Source: Owenia fusiformis (taxonomy: Eukaryota > Annelida > Polychaeta > Sabellida > Oweniidae). Taken from it: a stretch of 64,000 nucleotides of DNA. The stretch is from NCBI GenBank assembly GCA_903813345.2, contig CAIIXF020000011.1, forward strand, positions 3,870,571 through 3,934,570, given 5' to 3'. Made by a program: the position numbers and the translations under genes. Of the stretch, positions 44,601-56,600 are shown in pieces. Numbering within the stretch: the stretch's first letter is position 1; each line of letters starts with the position of its first letter. Below the pieces are notes generated by a model. That model ran no database searches and was not told where the DNA came from. It worked only from the letters and a program-made list of their open reading frames with translations.

Positions 44601-47600
44601 AACAGCAAACATTACAGGTACGTTATACATGTAGATTAGAATCACGGTACTGTACAGTACATTAAGAGTATGGTACCACACAGTACCGTTTAAATATGGC
44701 ACTGTCTACGGTACTGTATGGTACCGTTTTAGTCTACGGTACGGTACTGTATTTCTTGGTACCGTACAGTACCATAACCAAAATGGTACTATACGGTACT
44801 GTTGCAGATTGGGTGTGTATTTTCATTGTTTTTCATTTCGTTGATAGATGAAAGTAACATAAATTACAACATTTGGATTAAATCACATTATTGCATGATA
44901 TTAAAATGTATTTTTAAATATATTTTTATATACATGTATATTTAAATCACATTATTGCAAGATAAAAAATATGACCAAAAATTTATTCTTTGGATTAAAT
45001 CACATTATTGCATGATATTAAAATGTATTTTTAAATATATTTTATTATATTTAAATCACATTATTGTGTGATAAAAAATATGACCAAAAATATATTCTTT
45101 GGATTAAATCACATTATTGCATGATATTAAAATGTATTTATAAATATTTTTTTTACTTTCAGGATGTCGATGAATATTTATTATACAAAAAAGTATTAGA
45201 AGAGAGGAAAAAAGAACTGTTGCATAAAAAATGGGCAGAACGAGTACATGAGCCTATTAGACAACAGATTGTGAATGAAATGAACAGTTTTAGATATAAG
45301 GAATTAGAAAAAAGGAAAAGAGAATTATATAAAGAATATTTAGAATTTACAAATAAAAAGGTAAGATTTTGGAAATCAAAGTATAAATATTTATCTCTTT
45401 TGATATGTTAAAATTAAATTAAGGAGGGCAAAGTAGGGTCAAAGACTAGTCTCAGTTTGGAGAGCGAAGTTCATCAGTCTACTGCAAGTCACGCCTGCTT
45501 TGGACAATTTTGATATTTTAACATAATGTAGATTTAAATATCCTCTTTTGAATATTTATAATTTAATTTGGGTAATATTTCTATATTTTTCATAAAAATA
45601 TTAGTGCAGTACACTGATCGATAAACTTCTTTCTTCAAATAGAGACTTGTCTTTTATTGAATCGGTCTACTGCACTTGTGCACGTTACGCCAGCTTCGGA
45701 CAATTTTGATATTTTTTACATCTCAACTAAACAGAGTGGTATCTGATTGTCAATTTTTCAACATGGTGAAACACCCAGTTGTTTTGAAGCAGGAGAGATC
45801 AAAACTGGACTAATTTTTCATCATTAATTTACTGGTACAGTAGAACCTGTATATCTGAACACCTGGCTTATCTGAACACCTCCCAATCTGAACACTTTTT
45901 GGTCCCATTTTTTCCTCCCATTGACTCCCATGTTAAAAAACACTTGAAATGTGAACACCTCACAATTTGAACAGATAACAGTCATATTTGAAAAATTAAC
46001 CTGTCTAATCTGAACATTTTTCATAAAATTTCACATGTTTCATTCAAAATTGCTCAAATATTGTTATGATATCAAAACTTTGGGAAAAAAAGGTTTTACT
46101 GTACATGATATATTTTGGGCTGTATAACATTTTTTCTTTTTCTTTCAGGGTCATGTATTCTTGGACACTATAGCTCCGGATGAATATTTTGCTCTTGCCT
46201 TACATCCAAGTAGACCAGCACCATTAAAGGTAAGTACTAGTCTGGACTAGTTGATTAATATGAACCAGTCTGAGTGTATCACATTGAATCTAAAATTAAC
46301 AGGGCAAGGAGCCTTTTTAATTAATTTGGGCCTGAAATGAGGCCCATTTTTCAATAATTGAGGCCCATTTTGTCAAAAAATGAATGCAGTTATAAGTTTG
46401 CAAAAATATATAATTAGTTTAATATTTATCTGTTCATGAACCTTTTCTATTTCCTGTGTAAGAAAAATGTTAACAAATATTTTTTATATTTTATCACAGG
46501 CAGAGACTAGCCATTTACGAGATCCCCTAATATCCCAAGCCAGAGAGCGTCATAATGAAGAGCGAGCAATAATGCGCTGCATGACGGGGGCGACATACCG
46601 AGATCGGGACCTCGAGGCTGTCAAGCTCCCACCCCTACCCCTGGTTCCTCAGGGACGTCATGGCACTGAATGTAAAACTTGGCTAGAAATGCCATTAAAT
46701 GACATAGAGAGTCCTATAAGACACGCAAGCAGGTAAGAACATGCTAAAAATCATCAAAACCTAAAAAATTGTTGAAAATCATTTGATGATCCTGTTGCTG
46801 TTTTCAAATTATCAGATAGTTAATTGATATCCCAGTTGCAACAAAAACCTAACTTTATGTCAGATTTATTAAATGGGATATCTCTGATAAATGGTCTGAT
46901 TTGGGGTGAATTGTTGGATATTTGAAGATTTGAATCATTTTTTATTGTTAAGATGGCAGGAAATTTTAATATTTTTGAAAAAAACAAAAGAAAATAACTT
47001 TTTGTCTCGGAATATTTCTCATGCAACTTTTTAAGTCATGGAAAATAGTTTACATTAAATATGATGAAAATATATTTTCAAACTTTACATAGGGCCTTTA
47101 ACAGACCTTATATGCTTTAAAAGTTCATTTTCTGAATGTCATTATAATATGAAAATCTTCAACCTTTTATGTTGGCAACATTTGAAATGACATCATGTTG
47201 AAATCATTTGTAAACATGATGCCTTGGCATCATTAATTGTCACCATGTATTGACTATTTCATGAGTTGACATTTGACAATTTATTCTCAGCTCATTTCTC
47301 TAGTTGACGTTAGGGTAATTATAACATAATACAATACTGCTTTCATTTTCACTATAGCTATTGTATCACAAATGCAACCAGTACATGTAACCGAGGCATG
47401 CAACCAATATACTGTATGCAACCAATACATGCCTGACACCATAGCAACGTACAATCACTTGTAAATGAAATACGATTGGTCCATGTTGTTATACCTTTGC
47501 TAGCACAATCACTTGCCTAACCATACCAAACAAAAACATAAATTGAAAAAATAACATTTTTAAAATTATAGGATGAAATTGACATCCACGTTGCATGCAT

Positions 47601-49606
47601 AGTGCCACCTAGTGGCAGTGGTAAGAACCAAAATATAATCACTAGATTAGTTGTGGGCTTTTTCAGATGTAGAGAACATTATAAAATAGCCTACTCATTA
47701 CTTATGTATATTTAGCTAAGAAGTGTGGGCTATTTTATGTATGCATTTATTTTAGATGCGTTTTAGAAAGTTTTTTTGCTTTCTTCTATGAAAGTGTACT
47801 GTAAAATTGTAAAGGTGTTGGTTTAGCATTAGAAATACATGAAATGATACATTGTGTAGCATGTATAGATTAGCATGGAGAAAATCAAAGGGAAGACATC
47901 CTAAAATAGCCCATAGATACCCAGAATAAATGTGGCCTATTTTATGCATGGATTTGCTTTGCAATGTAGAAAGTAGTTTGTGCTTTTACTCTCTGGGATG
48001 ATGAACCCATATAGGTTCTGGGCCGATATAAAGATGGCAGCACCAACAGAATCCAGTATTATATTTTTCTCTAAATATTTATAAATAAACACAGATCGAT
48101 TACCATGCCATCTTTATTTTAAAATTATTTCTATCGACCTTTGCCTATGGATGAACCAATACAAAGGGACAGTGTCCCATTTTCAAAGTGATGGAAGAGC
48201 AAATTTTATTATTTATTTTATATTTAAGAGTCTTTTCAGTGAAAAATTTTGATTTTCAAGTGATATTCAGTGAAATTGTTGATTTTCAAGTCAAGTTTAG
48301 TGAAAAATGTTGATTTTCAAGTGATATTCAGTGAAATTGTTGATTTTCAAGTCAAGTTCAGTGAAAAATGTTGATTTTCAGGTAAGGTTCAGTAAAATTG
48401 AAAAATGTTGAATTTGAAGTAAAAGTCTGTGAAAATGTTGAATTTGAAGTAAAAGTCAGTGAAATGCTGATTTTCAAGTGAAATTCAGTGAAAACTGTTG
48501 ATATTTAGTAAAATTAAGTAAAAAAATGCTGATTTTCAAGTGAAATTCAGTGAAAACTGTTGATATTAAGTAAAATTAAGTGAAAAATATTGATATTCAA
48601 GTAGAATACAAGGAACAGCAAATCATCATTTTCAAATAAAACATATCAAAAAATGATTTTAATTTTCCACTATTGTCGACATTACATTTAGACACAAACG
48701 CCTGTTTACTTTGAGAATATAAAGCATTGGTTTATCTTTCACAAGAGGATGAAAACAAGCATATTGTAGTTCAGGGAGAGTACTATAGATGGCGCATAAG
48801 CTTCTTTCGAAATGTGATGCTTTTATGTTTTGCTGTACATGTATGTCAAATGCTTAGAGCTGACATTGCACTGAAATAGTACATGTTGAATCATATGGAA
48901 AAAACAAGTACATGTGTACATGATCACCAATTGCAATTAGAATATTTATATTTAGAATTGAAAATTGAATTCATTTTGGCTTCTATTTTTTGGTATACCT
49001 AAATGTGCTTTCTTCTTTGAAACTTTTGGATGGGTTATGTGCTTGTATTACATGTATTACAGATAATTGACATATAAAGTCAAATACTTTAATGGCAGTA
49101 TTAGAAAAAAAGTTTAAGAGAAAATCAATACACTCTTTCTCGCATAATTGTACATTCATGTCCAGAAATGGCCCTGATTTCTGTTTTTATCATAATATGT
49201 GTAGAAACTGTACACAGAATATTCAGTTTTTACAGAAAATATGAAATCTGCAACCCTCAGTTTCTGATTTTCATATGTATTTTTCTATTTAAAATCCATT
49301 TTTGATACTCTGTCTAAAATATCTAATATTTTTTTGTTTTTTTACAGACAGAGGATGAAGGGAGTTTTCAATGAATGTCACTTTGACCTTGAACAATGGT
49401 CTAAAATGCCATTCTCACCAAAAATCCTTGATGAAGAAATGAAGACACAGAAAAAACGGACATACGAGAATATGCATCCATCTGTATCACAGACTCAGTT
49501 TATATTTCCCAAGGTGGGACGTAAACAAAACAATGAGGTTGCCATGGAAACACTTGCAGTATCACATGCAAATGATATGACGAATGAGAAGATGTTATTT
49601 CTGTAG
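41673..49606 (+). CDS. fam228: FAM228-family protein (seven coding exons, 372 aa)
   Basis: Coding exons: 41673-41780, 42787-42948, 44358-44435, 45163-45360, 46149-46229, 46500-46732 and 49348-49606. All introns are GT-AG (donors GTAAGT or GTAAGA); the first five are phase 0, the sixth phase 2. The joined frame is open. Exon 4 (residues 117-182) is a charged helical segment (DEYLLYKKVLEERKKELLHK, then WAERVHEPIRQQI). Exons 5-7 carry family blocks: GHVFLDTIAPDEYF, then DPL…ARERHNEERAIMRCMTG, then TECKTWLEMPLNDIES, then KGVFNECHFDLEQW. This order matches the FAM228A/B proteins of vertebrates, whose molecular function is not established. There is no signal peptide or membrane segment, so it is probably intracellular. 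The N-terminal 90 residues are low in recognisable features. Introns are full of repeats. Confidence 0.9.
44640..44805. repeat. GGTACNGTA-rich hairpin cluster in FAM228 intron 3
   Basis: About ten overlapping 'ggtactgtac' / 'gtacagtacc' motifs, many palindromic, within 165 bases. Function unknown. Confidence 0.75.
44872..45160. repeat. Three ~110-117-bp tandem units abutting FAM228 exon 4
   Basis: 'tttggattaaatcacattat' + 'tgcatgatattaaaatgtat' starts at 44872, 44989 and 45098. The third copy runs directly into the exon 4 acceptor (ttttttttactttcag, 45147-45162). Confidence 0.85.
45443..45610. repeat. Dispersed repeat (copy at 60926-61090)
   Basis: 'gtttggagagcgaagttcat' and 'aatttgggtaatatttct' recur in the same order and spacing at 60926-61090. 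A second partial copy starts at about 45655. Element type unknown. Confidence 0.75.
45838..46101. mobile_element. TA-flanked MITE, CAGTAGAACCT ends (pogo/Tigger-like)
   Basis: Left cagtagaacctgtata, right ggttttactg, TA at 45836-45837 and 46102-46103. The interior repeats 'tctgaacacct'. It lies in FAM228 intron 4. The ends resemble pogo/Tigger MITEs. Confidence 0.8.
48220..48620. repeat. 'gtgaaaaatgttgattttca' minisatellite in FAM228 intron 6
   Basis: About 13 units of 28-33 bases ('cagtgaaaaatgttgatttt' + 'caagtgaaatt'), degenerating at both ends. Confidence 0.85.
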
Positions 49607-50640
49607 TATTATGTGAAACATCAGTATTGTATTGTTGTATTGTACTGTTGTACTATTGTACAGTGGTCACCGCTTCTTCCTATGCTTGACAGACACAAAA
49701 TGTTTTTTATTGTTTTATTTTAATTTAGATTTTTTCATACACTATGTTATTCAATGAACCACAATTCCAAGGATTGCATGAAAGTCAAATGTACAAATCT
49801 TTTTAATGAAATTTTAATGTGTTCTATTTATAAAAATAATTGTTCTCTATTGTGATTTTCTGATTGCTGTATTTATACCTCTATATTACATATATTTCAT
49901 ACTGTTGACCACCTCTGGGGGATCGAGGGTCCCCCTTTGTGCCTCAAAAATTGGCCTTTTTGGCATAACTTTTAAAGACCAAATTATCAAAATATAGGCC
50001 TTACATTTTCAAAGTTTTGGCCCAATTTTGGGTTTTAGGGGCCCAAAATTTTCCTGACTAGAAATGTGCCCCCTTGTTAGCTTCTGGATCCCCCAGTGAT
50101 CACAGTATACTTTTAGCTCATTCACCCTTTGAAAAATAACAAAATGAAGCATTATAGTTAAAAAGATCAAAATTAAGAAACTGACATTTGATTGACATGA
50201 TATTATTTTCATGAAACAAAAAATATGAAATGTTCATTGAAAACATTATAACTTCACAAATCATGAATCAGGATAGAAATAGCATTTTTAGCATTTTTTC
50301 AAATAGTGTCTTGACAATGATATTTATTTTTAAATGTTTTGAGATGGGGAAAGTTTGTTATTGTACTGACTGAAGTTTTATTTTTATATTTTACTTTTAA
50401 ACCATGAATTTCTGCATGCACTTAAATTTTAAAAACATGTACTGTACAGTGTAACAAATTTCTTATTTAAAAATAGAAAAGTTATAAACACATAAAATAT
50501 AAGAAAATCAAAATAAATCTGTACATATTGTATAAAGCATTGTACATATTGTATATAAAAATGTGATTAAAATGCAATATTTGAATCTGCACAAATCTGC
50601 CAAATGAGCAGTCTGAATCAATAAAATATGAAAAAAATAT
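49607..50640 (+). other. FAM228 3' UTR and downstream flank
   Basis: Candidate poly(A) signals AATAAA at 50512-50517 and 50620-50625. The stretch contains a small inverted-end element at 49914-50096 ('ctgggggatc' / 'gatcccccag') of the GGCCC-rich family. No other gene. Confidence 0.5.
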
Positions 50641-51233
50641 TAATCAAAATATAGTTGGTTATTAATTTGATTTATTTTTATCCTCTTAAGGTAGGATAAC
50701 TATAATGAAAACCACCTTAAAGTAGGCCAATGTGTTAGTGAATAATTCGGCCAAAATTCATCCATCACTACCTATCTTAATAAATGATAGTTGTCACCCC
50801 TGAGCTTCAGTATCTAGTAGAAGCACACAGCTATGCAAGATGTATCAAATTCCAACCAATCAGAACATAGTGTTTCAAATAATGCGCATAATTTCAAGTT
50901 GTCAGTTGATTGGAAATCGATATAAACTAAATGAGATTTGTTTGTATGATTTTGGCAGGAAATGGTTAAAATCGTTCAAAGGACAAGTTTGCATTTTTTA
51001 ATTTTCAGTTAAAAGCTACTTCATTTCAGAAATATTATTTTATATTAGAACATTCATTGCTACATGTATTGTTTTGGGACCTTCAGATATAGAAAGAATT
51101 CAAGATACCTTGAAGCACTTTGAAACGGAAATTGGGAGATTCGGATGCTTACTCGAGCAGTACAACGTTCTCTAAAGTTTTTAAAATTGATCAAAAATTA
51201 ACATTTCTCAGAATTCACCATATCACGCGGTAC
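50641..51233. other. Intergenic, nothing recognised
   Basis: AT-rich, with an inverted pair 'ttaaggtaggataactat' / 'accaccttaaagtagg' near 50690-50725. Confidence 0.5.
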
Positions 51234-51630
51234 TAACTTCGACCGTTAATTTGAATTTTTGACCTACCAGTTGCTTGAAAATCAAGGATTGCGAGTCTCA
51301 TACTGCACCGTTTTTTTTTCAAACTTATACAGTACCATTAAAAGCAAAACAAAATTGCCTTTCTGTCGGTGCATTACTTTATTGTAAAGAGTCCCTCGTT
51401 CTAGCAGCGTTTTGGTCCCCAGCTGTTAGAAGGCCTTCTTACAGCTGGGGACAAAAATGCCGCTGGAAGTAGGGACTGTGTTTAAGAGAATAATGTACCA
51501 TCAGAAAGGGATTTTTGTTATGATTTGAATGGAACAAGTTTGAAGAAAAACGTTGAGACTCGTAATCCTTGATTTTCAAACATCCGGTAGGTCAAAAATT
51601 CAAATTATAGGTCGAAGTTAGGACGGCGTG
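51234..51630. mobile_element. Foldback transposon F2 copy 2 (397 bp), TSD CATAT/AATAT
   Basis: Palindrome with ends CACGCGGTACTAACTTCGAC and, read inward, CACGCCGTCCTAACTTCGAC. The arms share 'tgaaaatcaaggattg' and 'gttttggtccccagctg' with the 37438-40588 element, so it is an internally deleted relative. Flanks CATAT (51229-51233) and AATAT (51631-51635) differ at one base. Confidence 0.85.
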
Positions 51631-51649
51631 AATATGTTAAGTAGCGGTC

Positions 51650-53600
51650 ACACTAGCCGTAGCCGTGTAGGCCCACCGTTCGCCACCGTGTGGCTAATTA
51701 TGGCCAGACGGCGATAGCCGGCATGGTCACACGGTGGGCCGTTTCCCGGCCGTTTGAAAACGTTCAGGGAACGTTGCCGGCCATCCACACCCGGCAAATC
51801 TTTGGAGCATGCTCAAAACTTTTTCCGTTTGACTAACGTTCGGCTGCGAACGGCGATAGCGGTATGGGAATGGTATGAGAATGGTGCGGCCGTTAAGGAC
51901 ACGTTCACAAGGCGGTGATGGGACGATGGGGGACGTTGACTCAATCAGCGACGGGTTGCGAACGAGTTTACTGCTTTGGTACCGTCCAATAACACCCTAT
52001 GCAGACAGAGCCTGTGTGAAATATTGGGTGCGGAGCAAATGAGCGGAGGGTGCGGAGCTAACGGTCATTTTTGAATTTAAATTTGGAATATTTCTGAAAC
52101 TAAGCCGTTTTGGGACTTCAAATATACCAAGATATGTGTATTTGACACCAAATATCAATACAATTGTGAAAATAGTAGCGCAATTCATCTATAGCGACGC
52201 AGTGTGCCTTAAACCTTTCCCAGACCTATATATTTTGAAATTATCCTTTTAATACTGAGTCCCCAGCATTCATAAAAAATGGTGTTCAAGGTACACTATC
52301 TATACAAATTATTTTTGCATCTTGGAAGCCAGGCAGTATCTGTGTGATTTTATAAAAGCTCGGAAATGTTTTTCAGATATGAGCCCCCTCTAAATATTGG
52401 GTGTGGAGGAGCTCCATAAACTTACCTCCGCACCAAATATTTAGAGGGGGCTCATATCTGAAGAACATTTCCGAAAAATAATTTGCATGGGTAGTGTATC
52501 TTGAACACCATTTTTTATGAATGCTGGGTACGCAGTATTAAAAGGATAGTCTCAAAATATATAGGTCTGGGAAATGTTTAAGGCATACTGCGTCGCTATA
52601 AAATGAATTGCACTACTATTTTCACAATTTTATTGATATTTGGTGTCAAATACACATATCTTGGTATATTTGAAGTCCCAAAACGGCTTAGTTTCAGAAA
52701 TATCCCAATTTTAAATTCAAAAATGACCGTTAGCTCCGCACCCTCCGCTCATTTGCGCCGCACCCAATATTTCCCACAGGCTCTGTCTGCATAGGGTGAA
52801 TAAACGGGCTCCCAACGGGTGTTTGAAATGTCACATTAAAAGCGTTTTCACGGTACCAGCCGCTCAACGCCTAGGTAACAGTCCATTGACGTGTTGACGG
52901 CCTTATAACGGCTTCATAACATCCTTCTAACATCCTATTACCGTGAATTCGAAATCGTACCGTCTTTACGCAGCTTGTCACCGTCTTCTGCAGTTTCTGC
53001 AGTTTTTTCCTCTTCGATTTATTCACTCCTGACCATGTCGCTCTTAAAAATGAATTACTTGAGTTTACGTAACAAAATGTCGCAGCTACGATTTTACTTT
53101 TTTATTATGATTTTTATATATTTATGATGATATATCAATGCAGAATACTAACCTGGAACCTAATAAATACAAACACAATTAATAAATACACATTATGCCA
53201 ACGCTTATACCATTACACCACAGTGGGAGAGATGCCGATATCAGATTTCGACTACACTATAACTTGGATCTTAGTAAGTATTAAATCCTATCAACGGGGG
53301 ACATTACAATCTATTACTGGTGTGACAGATCTGAGAGTCTCCCCAGTTATAACTGTCTCCCCATTTTACCCTTGTTAATATAGGAAATAAAACTGGTTTT
53401 CAATGTCCTCCAATGGACAGCCAACCCTATTGGCTGTCCCACGGACACTGACCACCGGGGGACACTTAAATCTGTTACACCGGCGCCCGTACGACGTTCA
53501 AAATTCGGCCGATAGCGCCGATCACTGTCGTCCGATTTTGAACAAAATATGCATCGATCGGGCGCCGTAGTGAAAATCGTAGCAAATGTGACCAGGGCAT
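51650..53600. mobile_element. Possible GTCACA-ended element interrupted by F1 copy 2
   Basis: The left end 'gcggtcacactagccgtag' and the right end, read inward, 'ctggtcacatttgctacga' are similar. The region is rich in 'cggccgt' and 'gccgatagcgccgat'. F1 copy 2 sits in its middle. No duplication or transposase found. Confidence 0.4.
51993..52798. mobile_element. Foldback transposon F1 copy 2 (806 bp), TSD AATAA
   Basis: Same family as 20139-20987: ends CACCCTATGCAG / CTGCATAGGGTG, flanked by AATAA at 51988-51992 and 52799-52803. The centre differs (a shorter right arm near 52470, lacking part of the other copy's arm). The 63-codon frames in its arms are the same artefact as in copy 1. Confidence 0.9.
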
Positions 53601-53770
53601 GAGTGATGTTTGCAACATTTTATGCAATGTCCTATGCTGATTTCTTACATAACATAAAAAATAAGTATTTAGTATATATTACTATTTATTGAAGATCTCT
53701 CGTAATTAATGAGTTGAAAAATTTTACATTACAATTTATGTTTAACAGTTATTTTCGATTGACATCATTC

Positions 53771-54752
53771 AAAGTTTTACATTCATGTAATTAAATAAAC
53801 AGTTTTACATTCATGTAATTAAACAAACAGTTTTACATTCATGTAATTAAACAAACAGTTTTACATTCATGTTATTAAACAAACAGTTTTACATTCATGT
53901 TATTAAACAAACAGTTTTACATTCATGTTATTAAATAAACAGTTTTACATTCATGTAATTAAACAAACAGTTTTATATTCATGTAATTAAACAAACAGTT
54001 TTACATTCATGTTATTAAACAAACAGTTTTACATTCATGTTATTAAACAAACAGTTTTACATTCATGTAATTAAACAAACAGTTTTACATTCATGTTATT
54101 AAATAAACAGTTTTACATTCATGTAATTAAACAAACAGTTTTATATTCATGTAATTAAACAAACAGTTTTACATTCATGTAATTAAACAAACAGTTTTAC
54201 ATTCATGTTATTAAATAAACAGTTTTACATTCATGTTATTAAACAAACAGTTTTACATTCATGTTATTAAATAAACAGTTTTACATTCATGTTATTAAAT
54301 AAACAGTTTTACATTCATGTAATTAAACAAACAGTTTTACATTCATGTTATTAAACAAACAGTTTTACATTCATGTAATTAAACAAACAGTTTTATATTC
54401 ATGTAATTAAACAAACAGTTTTACATTCATGTAATTAAACAAACAGTTTTACATTCATGTTATTAAATAAACAGTTTTACATTCATGTTATTAAACAAAC
54501 AGTTTTACATTCATGTTATTAAATAAACAGTTTTACATTCATGTTATTAAATAAACAGTTTTACATTCATGTAATTAAACAAACAGTTTTACATTCATGT
54601 TATTAAATAAACAGTTTTACATTCATGTAATTAAACAAACAGTTTTACATTCATGTTATTAAATAAACAGTTTTACATTCATGTTATTAAATAAACAGTT
54701 TTACATTCATGTTATTAAATAAACAGTTTTACATTCATGTAATTAAACAAAC
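53771..54752. repeat. 28-bp satellite, about 35 copies, with higher-order structure
   Basis: Units 'cagttttacattcatgtaat' + 'taaacaaa', period exactly 28. Three variable sites (gtAatt/gtTatt, aaAtaa/aaAcaa, ttaCatt/ttaTatt) let units be typed. The run of eight types from unit 13 is repeated identically from unit 22, a 252-bp (9-unit) super-repeat; the rare ttatatt variant at 54141 recurs at 54393. It is not a CRISPR array: there are no spacers. Confidence 0.95.
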
Positions 54753-55615
54753 GCATGCTTGAGGCATAACTTAACTAAAAAACGCCAACCTCACGGAGTA
54801 GCAAATCCCAAACGAACATTAAACTATTAAACTGTATATGTCTGATATTAGTTTTACTATTTACACTAACCTTGGCGATTATAAGACAGACATACACGTA
54901 CAGGGTATTCCAAAACAGAACTGGTGCTGGTATTTTGTTAAATATGCACCTATCGTCTTTAAAATTTGGCACAATGTACTTCCATGTATTGTTACTGAAA
55001 TTGCAAAGTTTCGACATACATGATGAAACTCTGATAGAGTTATGGTTGCTATGGTAACATGACATCACAATACCCGGGGCAACATTCCACGCAGAAAGTT
55101 AAAGAGACATTTAAACTTTTGTACATCCCTATCAAAGTTGAAATGCAACAACTTATGGCAATAACATTTGTTTTACATCATTTAATATTCCTATGTGTTC
55201 TCTACTTTGAAAGGTATTCTCCTCAGAGCAAGAGTAGCACTCTGTATCCATGACACAAACATATGAGTGATCCCATGTGAGGACATGTCACGCAGGGTCA
55301 ATTAGACAACTTGAAGAACATCATTCTCATCTTTAAAGGTCTGTACATGTAAAAATTAGATATCGCATGATCAGAAGAGTATCGTGCACTGTCTTAGATC
55401 TCAAGACCTAGCTCCTCTACACCCTGTAGTGGTCTTTATGTTGACTTGCAGACAGGAGCATTATCAAGGTGGATGACTGGCTTCAAATTGGGTCTTTTCA
55501 AAAACTCAACAGTGAATTGTGCAGAGTGTTATACAGAGTGATATTCCAGGAAATTGAATAAAAATTATTATCGTGAAATCATACTTGAATCTGAGTTGTA
55601 TAGCAACACCATTAC
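54753..55615. other. Intergenic, nothing firm
   Basis: 'acagggtattccaaaacag' at 54900 resembles the ends of the GGGTGTCC-type elements but has no partner. Frames on both strands at 54775-55068 overlap each other and show no domain. Confidence 0.45.
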
Positions 55616-55619
55616 AACA

Positions 55620-56600
55620 AAGCTTACGGTCTCCGTACTGTATATCAAGTAATTTACAGCTATAGAGTCGCCGTAGAAATTATAACTCGGAATGTTTTCA
55701 TTCCTATGATCACCGTAGAAGTGAACACGACGTATCCGAACCGCAGAAAGGTGCCATGCTAGCCGTACGTTTGGCCAGTGGTTTTGTAACTACCCTGAGG
55801 TTTTATGGGTTACAATTGACCTTTATAAACGGCAATTACAGTAGTATCGCCTCGTGGCCGCCTTGCATGTCAAAAGAACTACGCCCGCTACGAAGACGCC
55901 CTACGTTGACCATGAGTCATCATTTAAAAGGCCGTACAGCAACCATAAATTTTATATTTTCACAAAATGAAAATAAGACTTCCCTAGCGAATGTTATTGC
56001 TTAAATATCTGAATATAGAATTTTCACGGCTGACGTATAATTGCTATTGCGCGTAAGAAGGAATTTACCGTACAGTCGCCGTTGCAAGTGTAGGCCTATA
56101 TATAGGTCGTTTTACGGTCTCTGTATGGTGTATCAAGTTTCTAAAGCTAAGGCCGTAGAGTCCCCGTAGAAATCATAAGTCAGAGTTAACCTTTTCTATC
56201 CAACGTAGAAATAAACAAGCCGCTGTCGGACTGCTGAAAGGTTCCGCGGTGGCCGTAAATTGGGCCTAGGGTCGACTTGCGGCTTATCCTAGATTTTATG
56301 GTTTACCCTTGAAGACCTTAGGATCGCCGTAAGCCCCCCCCCCCCCAATTAAGCGACCGCTTTGATTGTTTTTTTTTCATGAACAACTACGCCCTCCGTT
56401 GAGACGGTCTACGCTGATCGTGCATCACCGATCAAAGGCCATGTGATAACCATAATTGTATGTCTCCTCAAAATCGAAATACGCCGCACGGCAACAGTAG
56501 TAAACATTCAGTAGCAGTTATTGCTAAAATATCTGACCGCAAAAGTTCAAAGGCGACTATAGGAATGAATGGTCACCGTAGCAAATGTGACGCAGGCCTT
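55620..56600. repeat. Diverged tandem pair (~480 bp units), 'acggtctc…ccgtagaaat'
   Basis: 'ttacggtctccgtactgtat' (55625) and 'ttacggtctctgtatggtgt' (56110) begin two homologous units that keep the order 'gagtc.ccgtagaaat', 'gctgaaaggt.cc', 'ttttatggtttac' and 'tacgcccgctacgaagacgc'-like. It ends 'gtagcaaatgtgacgcaggc', like the right end of the element at 51650-53600. The 82-codon frame at 55756-56004 is part of this repeat. Confidence 0.6.

Noticed and set aside
20143-52794. Four nearly identical 63-codon frames (20143-20334, 20792-20983, 51997-52188, 52603-52794)
   Set aside because: They are the two arms of two foldback transposons read in opposite directions. Identity reflects the palindrome, not protein conservation.
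53771-54752. CRISPR-like 28-bp regular repeat
   Set aside because: Units are directly adjacent with no spacers, and the sequence is eukaryotic; it is a satellite.
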